Positions 39,001 through 51,830 of a stretch of 64,000 nucleotides of DNA are shown piece after piece (positions within the stretch are counted from its first letter, which is position 1; each line of letters starts with the position of its first letter). The notes beneath the pieces were generated by a model. That model was not told where the DNA came from. It did not search any database and saw only the letters and a list, made by a program, of their open reading frames with translations. The DNA comes from Anticarsia gemmatalis (Eukaryota > Arthropoda > Insecta > Lepidoptera > Erebidae): assembly GCF_050436995.1 (NCBI RefSeq), contig NC_134747.1, forward strand, positions 10,237,501 to 10,301,500, given 5' to 3'. Made by a program: the position numbers and the translations under genes.

Positions 39001-40715
39001 GTGTTGACTTTTGCTGTGAGGTATATTGTCAGGCATTATATTAGGGAAAATGTCGATTGAATGACAATTCAGTATGTGCTCGGGGCTGTCTACAGTTTAA
39101 TCATTGGATTGTTTGCGAGGTAGTGTGTACACATGCGTCTATTGTTAAGGAATGAAGGAATAGAATTAGACCACATTATGTTATTTCGGCTGCTGTGATA
39201 GTCTATTAGTGAGTTTTACGTGATAATTATTTTGGTACGTACACGTATAAGAAACATTAGGCATGCAATTCTTATATTAAACCAACTGGTTACATTCCCA
39301 AATTGTGTAATTAAATGTGTTAGCAAAGTACGAGTTTCCTCGTTCATTTTATAAAATGTCCCACCGAGATCTGCTAATGGCTTTCATTAAAATACTTTAG
39401 AGATGGACTTTTACATGTTGCTGTGAAACATACCACAGCTCTCACACAGCAGACATTGAAAATTATATTTAAATATTTTTCTAGAGGTGAATCTGTAAAC
39501 GCTCAGGAAGACTCTATCCGTAGACTTACTTTTGTTCTGTGCTACTGTCTTCATGGTTATGAAAGAAAAATTATCACTACTTTTCGAACTCTAATATCAT
39601 CCGTTTACCACAGAAATGTGAGAACTATTGTAGAATTATTTAGACTTCTGTGATTGTACCGCACTATAGTATTGTTATAGCAATATTGTTAGAGCACTTG
39701 ACACGACAGGATCCGATAAGGCGGTCCGGTCGAACCGGCCTTTATTTTGCATAATAAATCAATGTCACAATCCACGATGGCCGTCCATAGCCCAATTTCT
39801 GAGATGTCGCCAGTCGCCACTATTGTGTTTGATGTGACATGCTGTCATTGGACAAAATTGAGCTCTAATAAAATTGTGTCGAAATCGGTTCGATCTATCG
39901 AGTGATTGACTCATCAACGTCTTGTTATATGTTATTACCGACGCCAAAAATATATCGAGGTTTAAGAAAATGCCAATATTTTTTTAGCTTCTTTCTTACG
40001 GGTTTGTTTTTTGGCGGTAGTTAAGGAAATGTTTCTTTTTAGATTTGTGCGTGTGTTGCACGTGTTTCAATGTTTTCCTTGTTTTTGTAGGTATCGGCTA
40101 TTATATTTAGCTTTTTATTGGAGCTTGACATACTTTTTTAAACATAACGTCAATATTGTATGACGAACATAGATATTATTATAGCAACAATAGTTTGCAC
40201 AGATGTTAGTAGGTAGCGTCCTTGGTCATTGCTGTATCTCTTGATGCCCGCATACCTACGTAGAGTAGTCTAGGCTTCATCAATTACAAATAAAATATAT
40301 GTACCTAATAACTATTATTTACGGGTTCAATTCACACACTTTCACGCAGAGTTAACGTGGAATAATATAATGTAATCCAGTAGGTTAACAGGCACTTTAT
40401 CTAATCCTATCGTGGTTCAATACAGTTTCATTGCTAACACAGAAGTATACGTCAATATCTGCATTGCACCGTCAGCAAAGTGACACACTTGCCTATACCT
40501 TCATATAGGAGCCGTATTTCCTCTCCATTGTTTCACACTCTCTTTATAAAAAGGTATTGTGTACATAATGAACCTCGAAACAATTTGCAATTCAATGAGA
40601 CTCTTGTCTCCTTATTTCTACGGAACAATATTCTTATTCTTGTTGTAATGTATAAACAAGTATTGAGATATTTACATAATTTTGCATGTGTTGTTGAAAA
40701 AAGTATTATTTTGTC

Positions 40716-40721
40716 AAAAAA
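40716..40721 (-). terminator. Pol III terminator of tRNA-Pro(AGG)
   Basis: A run of six T on the minus strand, five bases after the mature 3' end. Standard Pol III stop. Confidence 0.85.
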
Positions 40722-40726
40722 GATTA

Positions 40727-40798
40727 GGGCTCGTCCGGGATTTGAACCCGGGACCTCTCGCACCCTAAGCGAAAATCATACCCCTAGACCAACGAGCC
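40727..40798 (-). tRNA. tRNA-Pro (anticodon AGG)
   Basis: The 72-nt minus-strand gene folds as a full cloverleaf: acceptor stem GGCTCGT/ACGAGCC, D arm with AGGGGTAT, anticodon loop TTAGGGT giving AGG, and T arm with GGTTCAAATCC, which is also box B. Discriminator base C, no intron. It differs from the TGG copy at 41528 at only two bases: the wobble position of the anticodon and position 27, where the change leaves a G-U pair at the top of the anticodon stem. Transcribed by Pol III from internal boxes and decodes proline codons. Should be functional. Confidence 0.95.
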
Positions 40799-41527
40799 GG
40801 TGATAGAGACGCCGAATACACATTAAACATTCTAAAGCGTTATAGATGTTATTATATATTGCGTAAACGCACATTGGTAAAAGTGAAAGGTGTTTGACCA
40901 CATGTCTTTACATTCAGAGACGAATACGTGCTTGTTATCTATACTACAATATCTTCCAAGAAATAGTTTAATACGTATTTAAAATAAAATAAAAAATATC
41001 TCGCGTTGATATCTTTAACATCCCTTTCATATAATTATTACCTACTTGTTATAATTAACTAAATAGCACATATAAACTGGCACATTTTAAAACAAAACAA
41101 CTGAATTTGTAATTCTATCATTAATTTCATTACAGCGTAGCGGTGTATATCAAAAAGTTTTTATCAAATAGTTTCAGTTGAAAATGAAATATGATAAGCA
41201 TTAATTACAGTCCGGTGTTATCATTTCAGTTCTGAATAAAATTATTAACATTTTAGATCATACGGAAGGTACAAACGTACAAAAGAATATTATCTTTACG
41301 AATAAAATATGTACTCTGAATTTACTTAAGTACCTGTATTTAAAATTATTCTTTTCGCTTTACTTTTAGGTGCCTCTTTTAATTAACTACAACTGTATGA
41401 AACAGACGATTTATTAAAAAACTAAAATATTCCTATCACCACTACGCAGCAGACACTACGATTACTTTTCATATTCCATTTTGTTCAGAAAATTTATGTA
41501 CAATACTCAGCAAGAATAAAAATGTTT
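40799..41527. other. Spacer between the two tRNA-Pro genes
   Basis: AT-rich, with no gene or recognisable repeat. The similarity between the two tRNA loci does not extend into this spacer by eye, so the duplication is old or arose by movement of the gene body only. Confidence 0.6.
41518..41522 (-). terminator. Pol III terminator of tRNA-Pro(TGG)
   Basis: Run of five T on the minus strand, five bases after the mature 3' end. Confidence 0.8.
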
Positions 41528-41599
41528 GGGCTCGTCCGGGATTTGAACCCGGGACCTCTCGCACCCAAAGCGAGAATCATACCCCTAGACCAACGAGCC
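41528..41599 (-). tRNA. tRNA-Pro (anticodon TGG)
   Basis: The 72-nt minus-strand gene has acceptor stem GGCTCGT/ACGAGCC, anticodon stem CTCGC/GCGAG around loop TTTGGGT (anticodon TGG), T loop TTCAAAT and discriminator C. All stems pair fully. A T-run (41518-41522 on this strand) follows as terminator. With its AGG neighbour 0.8 kb away in the same orientation it forms a small proline tRNA cluster covering different proline codons. Confidence 0.96.
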
Positions 41600-44500
41600 G
41601 CTTGTATGAAGCGTTTGAAATATCAATTCACAATCAACGATATTTGGAACGCGTGTGAGTGAACGTGGTTTTATCAATGTTAAGTGATGACGTCATCACA
41701 CATAACGGTATCGTGTATAACGCGGCGTGGGACGTGAACCGAATTAGAACATAATATTTATGTTTTTCCTCCTACTTCTTTTAATATATGTTTATTATAA
41801 GTGAAATAGCTTCTCGAAGTACCTGTGATAACCACCTAGTACTTATCAAGTTGCTATCAATTATTCCGATTAACTACAGTAACCAAATACGTACCAAAAT
41901 ATATCTTTTATATCGTCTAAAAGTACATTCACATTAAATAACTATCACATTTTTCATTTATTCAACCATCTTGTTTGTTAGAATAGAAAAAGATACGAAC
42001 TCCCAGTAGAGAAATAAAAATACCCAGTTATATTATTGTGACCGACATACCTGCCTTGCCCATCATGTTCAAATAGGCGTGATCTTGCCCAAAGTTATGA
42101 GAGTAATTCGTCATCAACTGCAATATCCCAAGTTGGAAGACGTAACATTTTGTCTGGCATAACCTGTGGCAATTTTACCTCCCGCATTACTTAATATTAT
42201 ATTCGTACTCGTAAAAACAAACAACTTTTTATTACTTCCATACTTCCACCGGGAGATTTACTGCCTTTTCGTTTACAACGATAGCTTAGTAACAGTCTTA
42301 CACAAGGTATACAATTATCAAGTTGAAATATTGAAATTCATTAGGAATTTTCTTGTTCTGATTGAATGTCTGGATTTCTAAAGACTAGTGTATATGTAAG
42401 TATTCTGTCGTAATTGAACCTTGTTTAAGTGACCTATTTGCTTTTATTGTGTGTAGCTCTACAGTAGATTATGATTTGTACTTATTCTATACCCAGACCG
42501 TGGAAGATTACGAGTAAAGTAAACCTCACCCCAGGCCGTATACATTACTATTGCTATAAATATATCTCTAATAATAACGTATAAGTTTGAAAGATCATAC
42601 CGGCTCATAAGCATTGAGCTAGTCCCTCGCTATCAAAAGGTTGTCCTGCAAACCATAAGGGTTCACTCCATTCACTACGAATGGGGCGAGGCTAATCCCT
42701 CGTCCAAAAATACTGTATTAACTTGTATTGTACCCACCAATTCTATAATATTATGAACGGAAGTAAGACCCGAAGGATGTTTGATTCGGTCACGTGGCTG
42801 TTGAACTCATTTCATATCAAAGATGAACGAAAAATCCATCTTAATACATAAGTACTATCCTATTGTCTACGGTCCAAGAAAATGGAGAAATATTTCCTCA
42901 TTTCAAATTGAGAACGAAGAAGCTAAAAGTTGTTAAACTATACAGACTATAAATTACTCACAGTATATATTTCACAAGCACAAACTTTAAATAGCAGAGA
43001 TAAGGTGACCTCATAGCCGTAAAAGTTACATTCGAACTATTTTAAAATAGGAAATATTTTATCTGTAGCGTGAGCGGAAAACGAAATTTTGGCACAACTC
43101 CTTTCGATACGTCAAACGACAAGACACATAAAACTAGAGAGGGTCCTATCACTTTATCACTCCATATTTATGACATCACACGCAAAGAATTCGCGATTAG
43201 GGTTGTTGCATAAATATGTATACATCTGTCAATCTGTTCACACATTTGTCACAAGAAGAATATGCCGTTTGATATATGTATATTATTTGTTTTGCTGACT
43301 CTGATTTGTAGGAATGTTTATATGTAAATCCTTTTCTTTATATACAGTATATGCACGAAATAAGTAAGATTCGTTGTACGCGTGATGAATACGTTAACAC
43401 ATGGGGATGTTGTTTTTTCCTGCATCACGCCCATAAAACACTTACGAAACATTTCACATTATCTAAGTTATCACGATATTTCTTATTGGTTTTATATTCG
43501 CCAAACAGACAAAAAACATAGAAACAACACGTAATATATATCAGACTTTTCAGAGTTTTAATGTATGAGCTACCATAGTATATAGGACGTAATAAGGGTA
43601 ACAAAGATGTTAAGATCAATCGTAAACGTAGAGTCTGTTTTTTCAGATTCATTAAGATCTCAGTTATATTCTGGATTACTCTTTTATGTATAAACTGAAA
43701 AAATTAAAATTGACAAATAGTGATAGAGAACGTGGCACTGTGGAGTTAAAAGAAATAAAAAATCCTATCTTTAAATAGCGAATTCGAGGAAAACATTTCG
43801 CCAAAGTAAAGTATCGTGTACTTTAAGAATAGCCGTCAGTATCGTTCCGGGCTGGTCGTAAAACATGAGATAGCTCATGTATCGGACGAAGGAGTGCGGG
43901 CTTGCAGCGGCCGCGGCCCCACCACCGCACTAAAACGTATCGATGTTCAATTTATTCATGCTGTCTCCCACCGAATCCTGCCAGACGTCGATCTGATTGC
44001 CAAGCGCCTACCTATGCATTCCAATATATTTTGAACTATTCCAAATCAATTTTCTGCCGCTTCGAGTATTTCAACTCGATAGATATTTTTCGATGCTGAC
44101 TCTATATTTGTATCGCCGACGTATGAGATTATTTTTTTGCATACTCAATGAAAAGATATTTCATAAATCACAAACCGCAAGAAGGTACGAGTAACTAAAT
44201 AAAAAAGAGGAGCCATAATTTTTTTGAAATGAATAAATTTTAACTCGTAAATAACATAATGATAATAACATCGATTTAGTACGTAGTTATCTATAATTCT
44301 CTACATAGACCAGCCGTTCATTATTTTTATCTGATTCAGCGTTCACCGCAATATTCCAACATTCTAAAAGAAAAATTCTTCGATCTCAATTACTACAAAC
44401 TGATCAAATAGTTGGGTGGAAACTTCCAACTCGTTAACCAAAGGCGAGTTAACGAGAATCTTTCTAGAATCCTGTCCAACAATTATTGCGAGGCAGGCTT

Positions 44501-47500
44501 GGTATTCGCGGTTCTATGTAAATTATGTGAAATATTTGTGATATGAGACGCTCCAAACTTTGGCATCCACTTATAGTTGAGACCGTGCATCTTGGGAACA
44601 CAGTAAGTACTTAACAAGAGTATATAATTATATATTATCAAGTTTTGGGTAGATAACGCAACTTAAGGGTCTTTGTCGGATAATACAACAATATAGAGGC
44701 AACCTAATTATTCTGAATATTTAATAATACAAAATAATATGAACAAGAATAAGAATGTTTAAAAAACAGCACACTTCTTAGTCCTACTCTCTGAATTATT
44801 CAATAACACAAGACATATAAACTGCCAGCATTTTGTACCTAACTGTTATTTTATCGTTACTTCTATATTTACTCGCTGAGAAAATACTTATTGTTCCTAG
44901 ATTTTATTCAAAAAGGATCACGTAAGCACTATACTCGCTATATAATACTACGAATTATCAGGAGAAAACCTTGTTCTGATTGTCTATTAATAACATTGTA
45001 ATAAATGGATAGTCAGCGCCAACTAATATTACCCAAAGAAAAGAAAAAAGATTATTCGTTCCGCGAGGATTCATATAAAATATGTTATCCGATTGATATG
45101 AAATATTTACATGCCATCGGATATTAGATCCACGGAAATTAAGTCCCGATGGAATTCTACGCAATATATTAAAAAAAAGTTCTGCAAATGTGTGACGCGC
45201 TTGTGAACACGAGTTCCGCATCGATAACATAACATATTATTCATTTTTAATAACTTTAAATATTACTAATAGTTTGCATAATTTGCGAACATATTTTATG
45301 CAGTACTATTCGATCATCATATTTCATTCTCAACACTTTTAAAAGCCCAAACAGCGGTTCCACCTACATTATAATATTTAAATAACCAACGTTGAAAAAA
45401 TCATACATAATAAGTTTATAAAAATATTACAAGACAAAAGGACGAAAAATATTATTCTATTAAATAATACGGAACGCTGAAAAAAGGGTAAAGAGAAAAT
45501 GATTATATCTTAACAACATAATAATATGGCGAACAAAACTATTATTCCCGGAGGCAACTTCATGTGATTTCTTTTAGAAAATAATACGAACCATTTTTGT
45601 TATTACGAGATGAAATTATAAAAATAGAGTTGTTTGATTTTGTTTCTTGCTTTTTGTCTGTATTGGTTAACATTTAAATTTCAATATGTTACTTGAGGAA
45701 TGTTAAACTTGCAATAAAATATATTAAAAACCATCCATCGACATGTCGGTATCGGTTCTACGTTGTATAACGTTGTCGAACGAACTTGACCCACTTCATA
45801 ATCGACTACACTTTTAAACTCTAACATCAAAGATGATTTAAGCACCCTTTAGTCTTGAGCCACAAAGAAAACGATGCCTACTATTATAACAACATCAAAT
45901 TATTGCTCAACTTTGCTATTAATAATTAATGCTTCGCCTTAATACTAAAGTTTTCGCCTCGTGTTGCCTGGAACACCAAATGTTCTAACTTTGATGGATA
46001 AAACAAGGAACATCGAAAATTTGTGCTACTTCAAACTTCCTTAAGGCTTAACCTTGACGGTTGAATAGGTTCTTGTTATAATTCCAAGCGAAGTAGGGAA
46101 GTTGCCGTGCGGTGCGCGGAGTGCGTCCGTGATAACATCGGATACCTTGTTGTTTTGTATTTTTATACGATAATCTGCGACGGAAATACAATATTCGCGG
46201 TTTGGTTCTATCAAAAACGAATCTATGTTTAATAAAAGAAAGTTACTGATAATAAATTACACCAAAGCTATTGTTTCATCGACGTTATCTAAATTAAAAC
46301 GCGGACTCTAAAATAACTAAATTTTTGGCAGCCAAATTCAGTATTCGTATGACCAAAATTCATGATATTCGTCGATAAAATCAACGAAAACTCCGAATGA
46401 CAGTTTGGCATCGTATGATTGATATTGTAGACATATGGGAGATAAGAGGGTTTCAGCTGACTGGGGTCCAAACCTACATCCAACGTACCATTCGATCAAA
46501 AGTTTTGCTGAAACCTCATAATATATACCTATTATGGAGTGAAATTTCAACGCACAAATATCTATATTGAATTTTCTCAAAATATAAAAACCTTTTATGA
46601 TGAGCAGAATTAGTAAGAATATAATTTAATTAATAATTCCCATAAATTATGCAAAGTTCAAGAAAGCCTCTAAAAGCGTGGGACGATGGTAATGAGGCGA
46701 TAATTAATGAACACCAAGCGTAATCAGGAGCACCATATTTTAGTTCTAAACCCGCGAATAGCACTTAGTCAAACGTTTAAAGCGAGGATGGTCATTATTC
46801 AACCCATTTGTCGCAGAGTCGCCGTTTCTAATGGACCGGGAGCTTGTCACAACTCACTTTATTTCCCATAGCACTCTAATTTTACTTCTCAAACGTCTCC
46901 ATAACAGAATTCTTTGAAACTTTTACGAAGTTTAAAAGTAAAATGAGTGCGATTTTTATAGTAGACGTCATTTTATAGCGATAATAAGAGTGAAGTCCCG
47001 CGCCATTACCACAGGCCGGGTGCGGTTAAACCCCAATAAACAGTAATGATCCAATTATTATTTCAAAGGAATTATTTGACAGTATTTCCAATCGGTTGGG
47101 TCGATTCAAGCCTGATTATCTGTCCATTGATGGTGTTATGGGTCTGATAAATAATTGAATAGCATAATTGTATGACGATAATGTTTGTTAAACATATAAC
47201 AGTAAATATTTTATGTGCTCGTTATTATATCGTAAACAGCTTCTTTAAGGGCGATTGGTTGTTACCACTGTATAAAGGGTTTAGTGTTGCTTTATATTAT
47301 GTACCTAACACGTACTTTTTCATAAATAAATTGCTTCCATTGGTTTTATCCCCAAACAAAGGGAGTAAAACTAAAACAGTAACTCACTTTACGATAAAAG
47401 CTGCTGCATATTTTCTTACGCAAACTCGGGGGTGTGATGAGATTATCCAGCAAGCCCGCGCGTCCAATACCTCCCAATATTACATTACGCAAGAAAAGTT

Positions 47501-50500
47501 TTAAGTAGCAATTGGAGGTGCTTAAGGTGACTTACGGAGTGAATTATTCAAGTGAATTTTCTAAACTCAAAGCTCGCATGACGTAATCCGTGGAAAGCCA
47601 TTATATCTGTCGGGAAATCTCATTTCCGGTTGGAGAAAAACGGACTCGCTGTCGGGCGGGCGCGAGCGGTTCGGAAGTGGGTCGCGACTTGAGCCGAGGA
47701 CACTTCGCCGATGGCTCTGAAAGACGCGGTGCACGGGAAAACAGAGCGAAACAAGCTTTGCTTGTGGTTGTTGAACATTTAGAAATTGCATCCGAATACC
47801 TTTGCAGAATAAATTACTGTAGAGCCCTGATACCATTGCCTCATACCTATTTAATAGACAGTTCAATTCTTGTTGAAATGAAATCTATGAAATAATGATT
47901 TAAAAAAATAGTAAGTTATAAAAACAACATATGCATTTTAGAACTTTGTTTATCCCGAATTATGTGAGATCTTAGAATGAGCTCTTTTTACCTGTACATC
48001 TTTTGAGCGATATGATTTAATTAATATAGCTTAGAACCAATTGGGACGTTAGCGGAACTGTGCTTAATCATTGTCCTTTTTATTTCCTGAAGAATATTCT
48101 TTACATACATACAAACCCTTACATCATTAACATTCAGCGATGATGTTAATGCCTATTTCGATAACATCACCATTGATATGAGCAATTCGCGGAAGCGCGT
48201 CCATTATTATCGATAGTGTTATGTAATTAGTAAGCTTATTGTTCAAGACTAATGATGGAAGTGACATGCGATGCATTACAAAGCGGTAACTTGAGATATA
48301 TAAACAAATCAAATCAATGCATCTAAACTTACATAGAAGGATAATTATAACGGGCACCGTATACTATACTTTTCGTTTAATGAAAAGGAAACCCATCACG
48401 AAAAGGTTCGCTTTCCGTATCTCAATATATATTATTAATAAATTGTTTTTTTCCAAAAGACTAACTATCAAAACCACACCAGACATATCACATTGAATCC
48501 CTTAATCCTCATGGATCATCCATGCTATATGCTACATAAGACAACAGTTCACATTAGATCTACAGTACCATGACAGTATACCTACAAAAGCTCAAACCAT
48601 ATGACTCATTAAACGATATAAGCCAAAACCATATCATAAATTTCTTCGTAACTCGTGTTTACTGTTCCAAAAAATATGCACATTAACTGAAACAAGTATG
48701 TAATTACATAAAATTAAGGAAATATACTTCAACTTCTACGTTTTTTGATCACGGAATACATTTTTTCTAATAACAGGTATTTGCTTGTTTAAGTTTTCAA
48801 CCATTGAATTATGTCATTATGGTGCATTACATAAATACACGGGTATGTAGTATTATTAGAAAAACGCAATGTTTCATGTCACTCCAAGACTTAAATACTT
48901 GCTTGTTCGAATGAGAGTGAAAATATAAGAACTGCGACAAAAACTTGTGAGCAATTTTGTATTAAAAGTTTAACTATGCACTGCATACGGCATGACGTAA
49001 TATTGTACATTATGATGTAAATCTATGCGGGCACTGAGCAACCATATTTTGTCGAATGTCCACAAGAAATAATGTTATTTAATAAAGTACAAGTTTAACT
49101 AAAATCAAACAACTATTGATAAATTTGTTTGAAGTATTTATTTTCCGATTATCTTTGTGATATCCGTGATCATTATTTCCTCAACTCCGTAAGAAGAACA
49201 ATAAATTGGCAAACGCTGAAATAATTTTTGCCTCTAATTAGCTCAGATCAAAAAAGCAATCTACACAATTTTACAAAAAAAAAAATTTAACATTGTCACA
49301 TATAATAAATATTCTTTTTATCAATTACAGCTATAAAACAGTGATAAGCAATGTTGAACATTTACAAAATATTTCCCTCGAGAAATTTCTTAACGTTGCT
49401 AGCTGTCGAGATAAGGTTCTAGACAAGAGAATTATCAATGGCTCTCTATAAATAACTGCTGGGTCTCGAGGTGACGCCTTCGTACTGCAGACGCGATTAC
49501 GTAAATTCTTTTACAGGCTAATTTCGTTCAATTTAAGTGTCTTTATTTGCCTAAATATACAATAACTTATCTTTTATTTGGGAGCGATTGAAAGAGCGAT
49601 GAATCTAAATATGATTTTAGAGATAAATCCACAACCTAGAAATTACCACAAAAGTCTACTATCTGAACTCTCTATCAAAAAGCTACCTTTATCTCCTTTT
49701 TTGTACTTCTTAGATGTACTATTTTAAGATATAAAGAAAGTAAGAATAGAAAGTATAAACCATTTTTTGAGTTACATGCTTTTCTATTTGTTTTTAATAA
49801 TATTAAATGGCTACAACAACAACAAAAGCAATCTGTGACAGAAGCGGTATCGCTTAAGCAAATATTTTAATTACATTTCGAGTACCATTAATGGATTGAA
49901 TATCAAAAGAGATACCTAAGTGGTCTCAAACGTCTGTACAAATTACGTTTGTTGGGAAATTGCCTTCTATATTCGCCTTTCATCTATCGAGATTACGTAA
50001 AATTTGATCTCAATGCTTTGAATCCAAGAAACTAAAGAATTTCGACGCTATTATACCCGCGTAAGAAATAGTACAGTATAATTGAGGATTTCGTTTAATT
50101 AACTAAAAGAATTTGGCCAACTTGTAACGATTTTAATTAAGAAATAATAAATCTGAAATGTGAGGAATCTTGTTGTTTTAATTATTAGTCGTTGGGATTG
50201 TAATTATATTACTTTTTGTGCTTAAAAAGTTGTGAAGTATACTTTGTCGGTATATGCCGCGGTGTTCGTCGGTTCGACCAAATAACATCGATCGTGTATT
50301 CATGTTAACAAGTTTGCTCGGGCGCGATGCGGCGCTCAAACGACGTGGTCATGTAAATTTTCTCATATGCGACTGAAATAAGATCGCATGGTGTCACCGC
50401 ACAATGAATCGAAATTATAACCGAATTCTATCCGTATTGACGCGCAGGAGCACCGTATATGCATAGGTATATATGCTTTCTATTGTATCTAGTGTTAAAA

Positions 50501-51016
50501 GGGTTGAATTTAGGCCGTAACAGCGGGCTAGATTTTTGTTTATTGCACTAATACACTTTCTAGGACTAGGTCGCCAATATAATAATGCATAAAAACGATC
50601 ACAAACTATACTGTACCTAATTGTATTACTATTCCATCCGCCTACAGAATTGCCTCTAAATGGTGAAAAGTTATCCGACATAAACAAACATCCAATCTTT
50701 TGAGCCGAGCAAATCTAAGATTATTTATCGGTGAAATTGTCGTGTATTTCCGTCTTGATATGAGATCTAAGCAATCTCCTTGTACAATACAAACGTACAC
50801 AAGCGCAAGGCCGCGTCAGAGATGTGGCGCATCAATCCGTCGTCGGATCACCTCTGACAAGTACTGATGCCGCCTGTCGTCTTATAAACATTTTGTCTCC
50901 ATTTACCCCGACCTTTATTTACAAGCTTACCTTTCAAGAATTCCTCGCGTCTCTCCATTAAGTACCGTTAGATCAGGGAGTAAGGATGTTATGAAATGTT
51001 TACGTATTTATAAGTA
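41600..51016. other. Gene-free stretch
   Basis: No supported gene. Noted: a block at 42600-42715 with TCCCTCG near both ends, a GC-rich block at 43840-43990 with two perfect 7-bp hairpins, and GC-rich islands near 46090-46130, 47630-47760 (open on both strands for about 100 codons, likely from composition), 50250-50400 and 50800-50880. The 110-codon frame at 47172-47504 has no recognisable domain. The rest is AT-rich. Confidence 0.6.
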
Positions 51017-51330
51017 CTAGTGGTCGCCCGGTAGTCGAAATTCGACTTTAATTAATTTAATATTAAAATGTATGACATTCAGTAAGACCTCAGTTAACAT
51101 ACAAGATGGAATTCCATGTCAATGTCAGTGCTCTATGTATACAAATATGCCTTTTGAACATCCAATCTTGTATAATTCATGTAACACTACTTTTGACCTC
51201 AATCATATCATCAAAGTTTAAGGCCACTCAGCTATTGAATCCTTTGAATTTTTTATCCCAATATTAAAATCGTTTAGTCGGGGGAAATCTTTGAAGCGTG
51301 CGTGGGTGAGTAATAAAAAAATATTATATG
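51017..51330 (-). mobile_element. Non-autonomous Helitron, 3' end
   Basis: On the minus strand the element finishes ...TACCGGGCGACCACTAG followed by T, with a palindromic hairpin (GTCGA/TCGAC, 51034-51046) 13 bases before the CTAG. That is the signature of a Helitron 3' terminus, and the sequence resembles a second widespread lepidopteran family. The 5' end (near 51330) is not defined; the body is AT-rich and non-coding. Confidence 0.65.
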
Positions 51331-51549
51331 AATAAGTCAAAAACAGCCTGAGGAGTATCGAGGATGATTCTAATAAAAACTAAAACTTAAACTTAACTTT
51401 ATCGAGTTTATACAAGTTAAAGTATTTTTTCAGACATATTCACTGTTTCTCTCAATAGTGAACCAGTCTAACCCGACTGAGTGCTCATCTAGACAGGTCC
51501 GTCGAGACATTATACTAGTCTAGCCAGACACTATGTGTACCAACCTACC

Positions 51550-51815
51550 AGTAGCCCTACCATGAGTTGGCGTAGTTAAAAACTAGAGTAGTTAACGTGA
51601 GAACGCAACTACAACAGTGGGCTCAAATAGGGAAAGAATGAACGACAAAGCCAATCTACATTCACTGTTGTTTAATTTAACTACACGTTATTAAATATGG
51701 CGACCCATGGTAGCAATTTTGGTACCTTAACTATCCGCTAGAGGCGCTGTTCGAGTTTTACGAGAACTACAGTGTCTCCGGGAGACTATAGTTACCAACT
51801 CATGGTAGCGCTACT
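51550..51815. mobile_element. MITE-like unit with 20-bp inverted ends
   Basis: AGTAGCCCTACCATGAGTTG at 51550-51569 is the inverse of CAACTCATGGTAGCGCTACT at 51796-51815 with one mismatch. The 266-bp unit has no coding capacity. CCTACCA precedes it and GTACATC follows, so no clear target duplication is seen. It could be a degraded DNA transposon derivative or two opposed copies of a shorter repeat. Confidence 0.6.
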
Positions 51816-51830
51816 GTACATCAGCACATC

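Larger units (their letters stand above)
31652..40726. other. Gene-free stretch
   Basis: No supported gene. Visible: a 40-bp fragment of the LINE/SINE tail at 32140-32180, a small hairpin CCAGTA/TACTGG near 33955, a two-tier perfect hairpin at 35980-36018, a GC-rich block near 38855-38930, and a GC-rich palindromic patch near 39720-39740. Open frames (60-98 codons, such as 34081-34284 and 39423-39653) show no recognisable domain and no splice context I can trust. Confidence 0.6.

Noticed and set aside
47172..47504. 110-codon + strand open frame
   Set aside because: No domain, no splice context, and several frames of this length are expected by chance at about 36% GC.
47567..47895. About 100-codon open frames on both strands
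   Set aside because: Both reflect a GC-rich island with few stop codons; the translations resemble nothing.
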